A stretch of DNA of 59,886 nt from Candidatus Anaerostipes avistercoris (GTDB lineage: Bacteria > Bacillota > Clostridia > Lachnospirales > Lachnospiraceae). The stretch is from NCBI GenBank assembly GCA_019119895.1, contig DWWD01000006.1:1-59886 (forward strand), written 5' to 3'. The notes under the pieces were generated by a model. That model worked only from the letters and a program-made list of their open reading frames with translations. It made no database searches and was not told the origin of the DNA. The position numbers and the translations under genes were made by a program. Each line of letters opens with the position of its first letter. The stretch's first letter is position 1. Below, piece by piece: positions 24,722-33,822 of this stretch.

Positions 24722-26620
24722 TTATTCTTCTGATTTTTCTTCTTCATTCAGAAGCGCTTTCATGCTCAGGCTGATCTTTCTCTCATCCTTCTTGAAGTCT
24801 ACTACTTTGGCTGTGATCTCCTGTCCGATATTTAATACATCAGACGGCTTGTCGATGTGTTCTCTCGCAATCTGAGAAACATGCAGAAGCGCATCAATGC
24901 CGGATTCCAGTTCGATAAACGCTCCGAAGTCTGTCATACGCGCAACACGTCCTGTGACATTCTTTCCGACTTTGTATTTTTCTTCTGCTGTCAGCCATGG
25001 ATTCTCCTCAGGGAATTTCAGGCTCAGAGCAATCTTCTCACCCTGAATATCTTTGATCAGTACCGTTACTTTATCTCCGATATTAAATACTTTCTTAGGA
25101 TTCTCAACACGTCCCCAGGACATTTCAGAAATATGAAGCAGTCCGTCTGCTCCTCCTAAATCGATAAACGCACCGAAGTCTGTCACGTTCTTAACAACTC
25201 CGTCAATCTTCATGCCGACTTCAATCTTCTCGAATAATTCTTTCTGTTTTTCTTTCTTAGCAGCTACCAGTAACTGTTTGCGGTCACCGATCACTCTTCT
25301 CTTACGAGGATTGAACTCGCTGATCACGAACTCAATTTCCTGTCCCTCATATTTCTTGAGATCTCTCTCGTAAGAATCAGAAACCAAGCTTGCCGGAATG
25401 AATACGCGCGCTTCATCGATCAGAACGCTCAGTCCGCCGTCTAATACCTGTGCTACCGGTGCCTTCAGCACTTCTTTATTCTCATAAGCTTCCTCAAGGC
25501 GCTTATTACCTTTTTCAGCCGCTAGTCTCTTATAAGTAAGGAGTACCTGTCCTTCTCCGTCGTTTACTTTGAGGACTTTCGTCTCCATTGTATCGCCAAC
25601 TTTCGCAACGGTTGTTAAATCTAAATTGGCGGAATCATTAGAGTATTCATTTCTTGTTAGGATACCGTCTGCTTTGTATCCGATGTTTAAGATGATCTCA
25701 TCCGGTTTTACATCGATTACAGTTCCTTCTACTACCTCTCCATTATGAATCGTGACTAAACTTTCCTCTAATAATTGTTCAAAACTCTTTTCTGTCATGC
25801 TAGCATGAACCTCCTTGATAATTTTCTGTGGGGTTGAGGCCCCCGCTGTAATACCTACCTTACCAGTCGATTCAAAAAGCCTTAAATCCAGCTCCTCCAG
25901 TGTCTGTATGAAAAAAGTGCCCGGGCACTCTTTGCTGCTGATTTCAAATAACTTCTGGCTGTTCGAGCTATGTCTGTCTCCAATGACAATCATAGCGTCC
26001 ACATTCTTCGCTATAGATCTTGCTTCCAGCTGACGCTCTTCTGTGGCATTACATATTGTATTACATACTTCTATATCATAACCCTTTTTCTCGATAATTT
26101 CAACTATATCTTGAAATTTCTTGTAATTAAATGTCGTTTGAGAGACCATGCAGGCAGGCTGTTTCCAGTCAATTTCATCCAGCTGGGACGCCTCTGAAAT
26201 GATGGTTACTTTCCCGCTGCACCATCCGCGGATTCCCTCAACTTCCGGATGCTCCGCGCTGCCTGTTATGACAATCTGCTTTCCTTCTTTTCCGGCTTTT
26301 TCCACGATCCGGTGAATCTTGCGCACAAACGGGCAGGTTGCATCCACCAGTTCCAGGCCTTTGGATTTGATCAGATCATAGATTTCCTTTGGAACGCCGT
26401 GAGAGCGGATGATCACCGTTCCTTCTTCCAGCGCTTCCAGTTCCTCTTTGGAATAAAGGACCTGAACCCCTTTTTTCCTGAGATCCGATACGACCTGTTC
26501 ATTATGGATAATCGGCCCGTACGTATACACATGTGCTTTGCCGGCCTGCTCATAGACCGTATCCACCGCCCGTTTGACTCCAAAACAAAATCCGGCAGTC
26601 TTCGCCAATATAACTTCCAT
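24722..26620 (-). CDS. ispH: IspH fused to ribosomal protein S1-like domains
   Basis: A 632-residue fusion. Residues 1-280 are IspH, the [4Fe-4S] HMBPP reductase ending the MEP isoprenoid pathway, with cluster cysteines C12, C96 and C190. Residues about 292-625 are four S1 RNA-binding domains, the last two with the classic TDFGAFI...GLLHIS or ALLHVS pattern. The fusion is known in Clostridia and replaces a separate rpsA. The S1 part could bind mRNA and the ribosome. It follows cmk by ten bases in the usual cmk-ispH order. The frame is continuous, so this is not a sequencing artefact. Confidence 0.95.
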   Translation of the reverse strand: MEVILAKTAGFCFGVKRAVDTVYEQAGKAHVYTYGPIIHNEQVVSDLRKKGVQVLYSKEELEALEEGTVIIRSHGVPKEIYDLIKSKGLELVDATCPFVRKIHRIVEKAGKEGKQIVITGSAEHPEVEGIRGWCSGKVTIISEASQLDEIDWKQPACMVSQTTFNYKKFQDIVEIIEKKGYDIEVCNTICNATEERQLEARSIAKNVDAMIVIGDRHSSNSQKLFEISSKECPGTFFIQTLEELDLRLFESTGKVGITAGASTPQKIIKEVHASMTEKSFEQLLEESLVTIHNGEVVEGTVIDVKPDEIILNIGYKADGILTRNEYSNDSANLDLTTVAKVGDTMETKVLKVNDGEGQVLLTYKRLAAEKGNKRLEEAYENKEVLKAPVAQVLDGGLSVLIDEARVFIPASLVSDSYERDLKKYEGQEIEFVISEFNPRKRRVIGDRKQLLVAAKKEKQKELFEKIEVGMKIDGVVKNVTDFGAFIDLGGADGLLHISEMSWGRVENPKKVFNIGDKVTVLIKDIQGEKIALSLKFPEENPWLTAEEKYKVGKNVTGRVARMTDFGAFIELESGIDALLHVSQIAREHIDKPSDVLNIGQEITAKVVDFKKDERKISLSMKALLNEEEKSEE

Positions 26621-26630
26621 AACTCCTCCG

Positions 26631-27293
26631 TTATTTTACCTTCTCAAATTCTTTCATAATACAGTCCACGACTTCCTCTATGGTCATGTCTGAGGAATCC
26701 ACCAGCACTGCGTCTTCCGCCTGTTTTAAAGGCGCAATTTCTCTTTCCATATCCTGTTTATCCCGGATGATGATATCTTTCTCGATCTGATCCAGATCTG
26801 CCTTCTCGCCTTTTTCAATCAGTTCATCGTAACGGCGTCTGGCGCGTACCCCGGAAGATGCGGTCAGATAAATCTTAAGATCCGCGTCCGGAAGCACATT
26901 AGTTCCGATATCTCTTCCATCCATCAGAATATCTGCTTTCTTTGCAAGATCCCTCTGAAGATCCAGCAGAGTAGCTCTCACCGTCGGATAGGCAGATGTC
27001 TTAGACGCCATATTCCCTACTTCTTCTGTGCGAATCAGCCCCGTGACATTTTCTCCATTTAACAGAACCTGCTGGATGCCGTCTTCATAGGCAATCCCCA
27101 CATGAATATCCCCACATGCTGCGTTTACTGCATCTTCATCTGCCGGATCAATGCCGTTTCGGATAAAATAAAGGGCCATTGCCCGGTACATGGCTCCGGT
27201 ATCCACATAAATAAATTCCAGTTTCTTCGCAATGGTTTTGGCAATCGTACTCTTTCCCGCTCCCGCAGGCCCGTCAATTGCAATACTGTACAT
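26631..27293 (-). CDS. cmk: Cytidylate kinase
   Basis: A 220-residue (d)CMP kinase with P-loop GPAGAGKST (8-16), YVDTGAMYRA and GRDIGTNVLPDA. It phosphorylates CMP from RNA turnover and lipid synthesis. AGGAGG precedes the ATG. It lies between the flavoprotein (11 bases) and ispH-rpsA (10 bases), an arrangement frequent in Clostridia. Confidence 0.97.
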   Translation of the reverse strand: MYSIAIDGPAGAGKSTIAKTIAKKLEFIYVDTGAMYRAMALYFIRNGIDPADEDAVNAACGDIHVGIAYEDGIQQVLLNGENVTGLIRTEEVGNMASKTSAYPTVRATLLDLQRDLAKKADILMDGRDIGTNVLPDADLKIYLTASSGVRARRRYDELIEKGEKADLDQIEKDIIIRDKQDMEREIAPLKQAEDAVLVDSSDMTIEEVVDCIMKEFEKVK

Positions 27294-27304
27294 AATTCTT
27301 CCTC

Positions 27305-28525
27305 CTAATGATCCAATCCCGCAAGATATCCCGTGGACCAGGCGATCTGAAGATTAAATCCTCCGGTCACCGCGTCCAGATCCAGGATTTCTCCCGCAAA
27401 ATATAATCCTTTTATCTTTTTTGATTCCATGGTGCCGGGATTGATTTCTTTTACATCAATTCCGCCCTGGGTAATGATCGCTTCTTTAAATCCACGCACT
27501 CCTGTAATTTCCAGCGTGAAGTCTTTCATGGTGCTTCTTAACTTCCCGCGCTCATTCTTTGTAATCTCATTGACTTTTTTATGACCGGGAATTCCGGACA
27601 GTTCAATGATAACAGGTATTGCCTTTTTTGGCAAAAGCTGATCCAGGGAATTTTTGAATTCTTTGTTCAGGGCTTTCTGAAAATCCCTTAAAATCCTCTG
27701 GTCCAGCTGTTCATCGGAAAGCGCCGGTTTCCAGTCAATATGAAGTTCCAGCTTCTTTCCCCTGTACCGTTTCAGATGGCTGCTGGCGCTTAATATGACC
27801 GGCCCGCTGACTCCGAAATGGGTAAACATCATTTCTCCAAAATCTTCCAGAACTTTTTTCCCGTCTGCCGTCAGAGTCACCTTCACGTTCCGGAGGGACA
27901 GACCCTGCAGCCTGGAACAGATATCTCCTGCTGCCTGAAGGGGAACCAGGGCAGGCACAAGTTCCGTCACGTGGTGTCCGGCCTCCCTGGCAAACCGGTA
28001 TCCGTCTCCCGTGGATCCGGTGGACGGATAGGACATACCGCCAGTGGCCACGATCACTTTATCTGCTTTCAAAGCGTCTCCGCCTGCCAGCCTGACGCCT
28101 GACGCACAGCCGTCTTTCTTTAATATATTTTTTACTTTCGTATTCAGGCGGATTTCCACCCCGTTCTGCCTTAATCCCTGCTCCAGGGCCCGAATCACAT
28201 GGGAAGAATGGTCAGACACAGGAAATACCCGGTTTCCTCTTTCTATTTTCAGAGGACAGCCAAGTTCCTCCAATAGTTTGATCACTGCGTCGTTGGAAAA
28301 ACCATAAAATCCGCTGTAAAGAAATTCCTTATTGGAAATCACGTGATCCAGCAGTTCCTCGATTTCACAGGCATTTGTCACATTACACCGCCCTTTTCCG
28401 GTGATAAACAGCTTCTTTCCAAGTTTTTCATTTTGTTCCAGAAGCGTAACTTCGTCTCCTTCTTTCGCCGCCCAGAGGGCTGCCATCATTCCGGCGGCGC
28501 CGCCGCCCACAACAATTACTTTCAT
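27305..28525 (-). CDS. NAD(P)/FAD-dependent oxidoreductase, HI0933/YhiN (BaiN/RdsA) family
   Basis: A 406-residue flavoprotein. The N-terminal FAD Rossmann motif is VVGGGAAGMMAA (4-15), followed by GKGRCNVTNA, and the C-terminal FAD contact is YFAGEILDLDAVTGGFNLQ. BaiN from bile-acid 7-dehydroxylating clostridia belongs to this family, but most homologues in this cmk-linked position are of unknown substrate. I would not infer bile-acid activity from this gene. Confidence 0.88.
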   Translation of the reverse strand: MKVIVVGGGAAGMMAALWAAKEGDEVTLLEQNEKLGKKLFITGKGRCNVTNACEIEELLDHVISNKEFLYSGFYGFSNDAVIKLLEELGCPLKIERGNRVFPVSDHSSHVIRALEQGLRQNGVEIRLNTKVKNILKKDGCASGVRLAGGDALKADKVIVATGGMSYPSTGSTGDGYRFAREAGHHVTELVPALVPLQAAGDICSRLQGLSLRNVKVTLTADGKKVLEDFGEMMFTHFGVSGPVILSASSHLKRYRGKKLELHIDWKPALSDEQLDQRILRDFQKALNKEFKNSLDQLLPKKAIPVIIELSGIPGHKKVNEITKNERGKLRSTMKDFTLEITGVRGFKEAIITQGGIDVKEINPGTMESKKIKGLYFAGEILDLDAVTGGFNLQIAWSTGYLAGLDH

Positions 28526-28547
28526 ATGTTATGTTCCCCGTGTTCTG

Positions 28548-29576
28548 TTAAAATTTGATCCCGGCTTTTGTACGCGCTTTCTCCAGTACACCGACCACCG
28601 TCACTGTCTCCGTCAGGAATTCATGAGCCGTCCCGTAATCTTTCTCATCGATCACCCGGGCAAAATCAATGAATTCCTGCGTCATCCGGTGATGTTTTTC
28701 AGGCGCCTTATAATTTTCCGTGATCGTCGCCCGGACCATGGCGCCAGCCGCGTCTCTTACTTTCTCTTTTACATTTTCGTCGGAATATGTGGTTGTCAGA
28801 GCATCCGCAATGTTTGGCTTGCCATCAATCTTCATCCATCCCTTCTCTCCCTGGACAGAAATGAAGCCCGGACTGTCGGAATCTTTGGTTCCTGTGCAGA
28901 CAGCGCTGAAGCCGTCATACCGGAGCACCAGAGTTCCTGAAACATCCACGCCGTTTGGCCCGATGTTCGGGTAATAATCCACGTCTTTCGGTTCTCCGAA
29001 CAATCCTACACAATAATGAACATTATAGACATTGATGTCATACAGAGCTCCGCCGTAATATTCCGGATCAAAGGAATGAGTGATCTCACCTTCCAGATAA
29101 GCGTCATAGCGGCTGGAATACTGAGAATAATTACACAAAGCCATCCGAAGCGTTCCCAGTTTACTCAGATTTTTCTTCATTTCATCAAACACTTCATTGT
29201 GAAGAATCGTAATCGCCTCAAAAATAAATAATTTCTTTTCTTCCGCAATCTTCTGCAGTTCCTCTGCCTCCTCGTAAAATCCTGTAAAAGGTTTCTCCAG
29301 GATTACATTTTTCCCATGGAGAAGGGCTTCCTTCGCATAGGAATAATGGGCGCTGTTGACCAGTCCGATATATACGGTGTCCGCCTCCGTCTCTTCCAGC
29401 AGCTGTCCGTAATCCGTATAAATCTCCGGAATCTGATACTGAGCCGCCAGATCCTCTGCTTTTTTTCTGCTGTGAGGTCTGGCGAAAACCGCGGTTCTTT
29501 CAATGGTTTCCACAGGTTCCACCGCAAACAGCGCATCTCCGATAATTTTTCCTGTTCCGATAAACGCAAGTTTCAT
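28548..29576 (-). CDS. Gfo/Idh/MocA family oxidoreductase
   Basis: A 342-residue NAD(P)-dependent dehydrogenase. The N-terminal Rossmann fold begins FIGTGKI, and the family EKP motif is present (VILEKPF, about 92-98), with the C-terminal GFO/IDH substrate domain following. Substrates in this family are sugars and cyclitols; this one cannot be specified. AGGAGG precedes the ATG. It is co-transcribed with the aldo/keto reductase upstream (18 bases). Confidence 0.87.
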   Translation of the reverse strand: MKLAFIGTGKIIGDALFAVEPVETIERTAVFARPHSRKKAEDLAAQYQIPEIYTDYGQLLEETEADTVYIGLVNSAHYSYAKEALLHGKNVILEKPFTGFYEEAEELQKIAEEKKLFIFEAITILHNEVFDEMKKNLSKLGTLRMALCNYSQYSSRYDAYLEGEITHSFDPEYYGGALYDINVYNVHYCVGLFGEPKDVDYYPNIGPNGVDVSGTLVLRYDGFSAVCTGTKDSDSPGFISVQGEKGWMKIDGKPNIADALTTTYSDENVKEKVRDAAGAMVRATITENYKAPEKHHRMTQEFIDFARVIDEKDYGTAHEFLTETVTVVGVLEKARTKAGIKF

Positions 29577-29594
29577 AGGTTCCTCCTCTTTGTA

Positions 29595-30584
29595 TTATTC
29601 ATTTAAAATTTCAATATCCTTTTTCATTTGTTCAATATCTGATTCTTCAAGATCCACCGCCAGCGCTCCGGCATTGTCCTCAATCTGCTCTGGTTTTCTC
29701 GCTCCCGCCAGAATATGGAGAGAATCTATCAGATTCGCAGTAAACGCAATCACCAGATTGGCATTGCTGCACTGGTATTTTTCTGTATACTTTTTCCATC
29801 CGTCTAAAACATTCAAAATCTTCTTCCTTCTTTCCGGCCGGAACGAAGGATTGTTATTTCGCACATCTCCTTCCGGGAATACCGTTTCCATAGTAAATTT
29901 TCCCGTCAGGAGCCCCTGTTCCAGAGGCGAATAGGCCTGAATGGAGATTCCATATTCTCTGCACACCGGCATCAGGTCTTTTTCAATTCTCCTTGTTGCA
30001 ATGCTGTATTTTTCCTGGATCACATCCAGCTGGCCGTAACGGCTGTATTCCCGGATATCTTCCGCCGTCACATTGGACGCTCCGACTGCCCGGATCTTCC
30101 CCTGCCGTTTCAGTGTCATCAGCGCATCCATGGTCTCTTCAATGGGATAAAGCTTATGATCCGGTGACTGCCAGTGGGTGTACAGCACATCAATATAATC
30201 TGTTCCGAGATTTCGCAGACTGTGGTCCACCTCATCTATGATATTCTTCCTGGACAGATCCCGATAAACTCTGGTACCATCCACATTTTTATGAAACACC
30301 GGAGTCTCGTGATTCCATTCCAGACCGCATTTTGTGGAAAGTATAATCTTATCCCGGCAGTTCCTGACAGCCTCTCCTACCACCTCTTCACTATGATAAA
30401 GGCCGTAAATCGGAGCTGTATCGATCCATACGATTCCTAACTCGATTGCTCTCTGAATCGTCTGAACCGACAGCCGGTCATCATTGTCTCCCCACCAGCT
30501 TCCACCGCCAATAGCCCATGTGCCAAGTCCCAGATACGGCACTTCAATTCCGCTTTTTCCAATTTGGATTTTTTGTTGTAACAA
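29595..30584 (-). CDS. Aldo/keto reductase
   Basis: A 329-residue NADPH-dependent TIM-barrel reductase of the YdhF/IolS-like group. The catalytic tetrad is visible: Asp in IDTAPIYG, the following Tyr, Lys in LSTKCGLEW and His in YTHWQSPD. The start is TTG at 30584, with GGAAAGGATGG upstream; an ATG eleven bases earlier is in another frame. Paired with a Gfo/Idh dehydrogenase it suggests sugar or polyol redox metabolism. Confidence 0.88.
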   Translation of the reverse strand: MLQQKIQIGKSGIEVPYLGLGTWAIGGGSWWGDNDDRLSVQTIQRAIELGIVWIDTAPIYGLYHSEEVVGEAVRNCRDKIILSTKCGLEWNHETPVFHKNVDGTRVYRDLSRKNIIDEVDHSLRNLGTDYIDVLYTHWQSPDHKLYPIEETMDALMTLKRQGKIRAVGASNVTAEDIREYSRYGQLDVIQEKYSIATRRIEKDLMPVCREYGISIQAYSPLEQGLLTGKFTMETVFPEGDVRNNNPSFRPERRKKILNVLDGWKKYTEKYQCSNANLVIAFTANLIDSLHILAGARKPEQIEDNAGALAVDLEESDIEQMKKDIEILNE

Positions 30585-30614
30585 TATTCTTCCATCCTTT
30601 CCTAGTCTTTTCTT

Positions 30615-30620
30615 ATCATA
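30615..30620 (-). promoter_or_regulatory. Extended -10 for the aldo/keto reductase operon
   Basis: TGATATGAT on minus is an extended -10 (TATGAT, 30615-30620) 31 bases before the TTG start; no good -35 is seen. Confidence 0.4.
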
Positions 30621-30670
30621 TCACATTTTTATTTTTTATTGCATAAAATATCGGACTTTCAAGACAAGAA

Positions 30671-30795
30671 AGAATCCTGCTTTGCAGGATTCTCCGCCTG
30701 CGGCGGGGCGCATGAGCGGCAATTTCCGTTCCGCCGCAGTGCGATCCTCGCGGAGCGTTTTTTATTTCATAGGAACGCAGTTTCCTACAAAATAA
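30671..30795. repeat. Hairpin-string intergenic repeat, long copy
   Basis: The 252-base space between the aldo/keto reductase and queA holds a string of perfect short hairpins: AGAATCCTGC/GCAGGATTCT with a TTT loop (30671-30693), CCGCC/GGCGG (30694-30706), and AGGAA/TTCCT flanking ACTGCG (30771-30786). Its right part, GGAGCGTTTTTTATTTC followed by TAGGAACGCAGTTTCC, recurs almost unchanged at 51461-51495. Confidence 0.7.
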
Positions 30796-30800
30796 AGAAA

Positions 30801-30825
30801 GAACGGGCGTTTCCGCACCCGTTCT
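30801..30825 (-). terminator. Terminator of queA
   Basis: On minus GAACGGG (30819-30825) pairs with CCCGTTC (30801-30807) around a GC-rich loop, then TTTCTTTATTTT. Confidence 0.8.
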
Positions 30826-30836
30826 CAAAAATTATT

Positions 30837-31862
30837 TTAATGGATAAACATCGCGTCTCCGAAAGAGAAGAAACGATATCTCTCTTTGACTGCCACCTCA
30901 TAGGCGTGCATGATATTTTCTCTTCCCGCCAGCGCGGAAACCAGCATCAGCAGGGTAGATTCCGGCAGATGGAAGTTTGTGATCAGCCCGTCGATCACTT
31001 TAAACTGATAGCCCGGATAAATGAAAATATCGGTCCATCCGCTTTTGGCCCGGACGGTTCCATCTTCATCCGCTACAGATTCCAGGGTTCTTGTACTGGT
31101 TGTTCCAACGGAAATGATTCTTCCGCCGGCCGCCCTCGTTTCATTGATCAGGCGGGCGTCCTCCTCTTCAATCCGGTAAAATTCAGAATGCATATGATGA
31201 TCCGTCACCTCATCTACTTTCACCGGCCGGAAAGTTCCCAGCCCCACATGAAGGGTCACCCAGGCAATTTTTACTCCCATTTCACGAATCTGCTGCAGAA
31301 GTTCTTCCGTAAAATGGAGTCCTGCCGTAGGCGCTGCCGCAGATCCGTCATATTTTGCATAAACCGTCTGGTAACGGTTTTTATCTTTCAGCTGATGTGT
31401 GATATACGGCGGCAGAGGCATCTGTCCCAGCTGATCCAGCACCTCTTCGAAGATTCCTTCGTATTCGAATCGGATCAGACGGTTTCCTTCTTCCACTACT
31501 TCCAGGACTTCTCCTGTCAGCATTCCATCTCCAAAAGAAATCCTCGCTCCCGGTCTTGCTTTTTTCCCTGGTTTGACCAGAGTTTCCCATACATTATCCT
31601 GCTTTCTCTTAAGCAGCAGGACCTCAACTTTGCCTCCGGTCTCTTCTTTCGCTCCGATCAGCCTCGCCGGTATGACCTTCGTATTATTTAACACCAGGCA
31701 GTCTCCCGGATTCAGATAATTCGTAATATTTCTAAAAATGTCATGACCAATGGCTCCTGTCTTTTTATCCAGAGTCAGCAGTCTTGAACTGGAACGATCT
31801 TCCAGCGGATCCTGCGCGATCAGTTCCTCCGGAAGGTCAAAATTAAAATCTGATACTTTCAT
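30837..31862 (-). CDS. queA: S-adenosylmethionine:tRNA ribosyltransferase-isomerase QueA
   Basis: A 341-residue enzyme making epoxyqueuosine in the wobble base of tRNAs for Asn, Asp, His and Tyr. Family segments are clear: [17 protein letters not shown] start, [25 protein letters not shown] and [17 protein letters not shown] precedes the ATG. No tgt is in the window; the gene stands alone between terminator and promoter. Confidence 0.97.
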   Translation of the reverse strand: MKVSDFNFDLPEELIAQDPLEDRSSSRLLTLDKKTGAIGHDIFRNITNYLNPGDCLVLNNTKVIPARLIGAKEETGGKVEVLLLKRKQDNVWETLVKPGKKARPGARISFGDGMLTGEVLEVVEEGNRLIRFEYEGIFEEVLDQLGQMPLPPYITHQLKDKNRYQTVYAKYDGSAAAPTAGLHFTEELLQQIREMGVKIAWVTLHVGLGTFRPVKVDEVTDHHMHSEFYRIEEEDARLINETRAAGGRIISVGTTSTRTLESVADEDGTVRAKSGWTDIFIYPGYQFKVIDGLITNFHLPESTLLMLVSALAGRENIMHAYEVAVKERYRFFSFGDAMFIH

Positions 31863-31907
31863 TGTTGCACCTTCTCCTTACTTATACAGCCTTTAAACAT
31901 AAAATCC

Positions 31908-31913
31908 AGTATA
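31908..31913 (-). promoter_or_regulatory. Extended -10 of queA
   Basis: TGTTATACT (TATACT at 31908-31913) lies 46 bases before the queA start; the -35 is poor. Confidence 0.4.
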
Positions 31914-31941
31914 ACAGAACCAATCCCGCAAGTCCATATGA

Positions 31942-33618
31942 TTACTGATAATAGAACCCTTCAAAATCATATTTCATAACTCTGTATGCATATCGATCCG
32001 CGTCATAAGTGAATGTTTTGATCATATTACCCTCCTCATCGTATTCTCCGAAACATTTACTTCTTCCGCTGCTGAATGGAATATTCTCTCCCATCTGCTG
32101 AACACTGCTTACAATGCTGGAGTATGGAAGGTCAAATTCCTGCACCAGTTCATAGGTTCCCGCTTCCTCATCCACAAGATATTTATAGTATTTTGACGCA
32201 TCTCCTTCGTCGTAGGTTCCAACTCCCGGATACTGATCCCAGTCAAAATCAGGAATTGTCGCAGAATTTCCAAAATTGTTATTAAACATATACAGATAAT
32301 ACTGTCCTTCCGAAAGATCCTCATCCTTTTCCACCGTGATCGTATGCTGTCCGGCCTGTCCGGTAAAATCCCCATCCTGATCCAGCAGATATTGTTCATA
32401 ATCTGTTCCGTCATAAAGCGTTCCGCCGTGGATGATATAGCTGATTTCCGGATCATCGTAAATATCAGACACTTTGATCAGAGCACTCTGTTCCCTGCTG
32501 CTTACAATAATCTCGCCGCTATCTATAATATCCAGAGAATTTAAATGCAGCCAGTCCAGCTCCGTTCCGCCGTAGGTGTTTTTCCCGCCTTCTCTCTGTA
32601 CTGCATTTTCGCGCATTTCCGGCAGCAGATCCTCAAAATCAATCCGTTCTTCTACTTCTCCCGTTTCAAGGTCAACGGAAATCAGAACATCTTCTATGGT
32701 ATCTTTATCTGTGTCGTTCACCAGACACAGGAGACTTCCGGAATTCCCATCATAGCAGAAATCATGATGGAATTCATATTTTCCGATATCGATCGTATCG
32801 ACAATTTTCCCAAGCCGGTTCATGACCGCGATACTGCTCGTATCATAAGAATAAATCAGCTGATCGTTGACTGTGATCAGCCGGTCGGTCCGGTATCCAT
32901 TCAAAGGTATCTTTCCGCGGCTGGCTCCTTCATTATCATAAAAATAGACATTGGCCGATTCAGATTTATCATGTCCCAGCATTGCAAAAAGACCATTGCT
33001 CATTTCCTGTTTGGATCTTCCTTCTTCCACTTCCGTAATTTCCGGGATTTCAGAATCTTCTTCCGTCGTTACATAAAAATATGTTTCATCGACAACCTCG
33101 TCATTCCGGTCATAAAATACCATTGTAATCTTATTTCTCGCTCCGTCTGCAAGTCCCGTAATCTGATATTCATGCTACAGTGTCAGATTATCATCTCCAT
33201 CATTCTTCAAAACTTCTGTGATCGTCTCCGCACCGTCTGCCTCTATGGTACACTCCACATAAGACAAATGATCGGAATTGGCATAATAATAAACTGATGT
33301 ACTGTTTGTTCCATAAGGATTGCGGATCAAAAGCGGATCATCGACTGTATAATCCGCCGTGTCTTTCATCTCATCTATCTGATCCTGCGCTTCCTCCTGA
33401 TATTCCTCTGTATAAATGTTTTTTTCCTCATGTGTAATCTCTTTGATATCGGCATCCACTTCAATCTGTTCTGCATTCTGCCGGCTGCCTCCTGATCCGA
33501 AAGCCCGGTATGCAAAACACACACACAGACATGCCATGACCGCCAAAGCAGCAAGATAATACTTTTCCCGACCCCTCCTGGTCTTCCCCGCCTTATCCGA
33601 AACTGTTTTGTGATCCAT
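31942..33618 (-). pseudogene. Aryl-sulfate sulfotransferase-like gene with an in-frame amber stop
   Basis: Two open segments, 33618-33175 (147 codons) and 33123-31942 (393 codons), are in the same frame and separated only by TAG at 33175-33177 followed by 17 clean codons before the next Met. Joined, they give about 558 residues: a signal anchor (about 20-40), an N-terminal Ig-like region and a beta-propeller with the family histidines in HHDF and DWLHLNSL. Arylsulfotransferases move sulfate between phenols outside the membrane. A strong AAAAGGAG site and extended -10 remain. The simplest reading is a recent nonsense mutation; sequencing error or suppression are possible. Confidence 0.75.
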
Positions 33619-33669
33619 TGTTTTCTCCTTTTCTTAATATTCTTTATACTTTCTTAAGATTATGGAGAT

Positions 33670-33675
33670 ATTATA
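33670..33675 (-). promoter_or_regulatory. Extended -10 of the sulfotransferase gene
   Basis: TGCTATAAT on minus (TATAAT at 33670-33675), 52 bases before the start codon; the -35 is weak. Confidence 0.5.
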
Positions 33676-33764
33676 GCATGAACCCCTGTTTTTATGCCTA
33701 ATTTCACAGTCTCTACATGAATAGTTCATACTTTCAAAACATTTTGTTCACAATATATTCACAC

Positions 33765-33808
33765 AAAAAAAACAGATGGCAGGAAAGATCATTCCTTCCT
33801 GTCATCTG
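33765..33808 (-). terminator. Terminator of pheST
   Basis: On minus CAGATGACAGGAA (33796-33808) pairs with TTCCTGCCATCTG (33773-33785) with one mismatch, followed by eight Ts. Confidence 0.92.
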
Positions 33809-33822
33809 CCGCTGCTGCGGGA

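Noticed and set aside
27305-28525. BaiN, bile-acid dehydroxylation
   Set aside because: Only family-level similarity; no other bai genes are nearby and the cmk linkage points to a housekeeping homologue.
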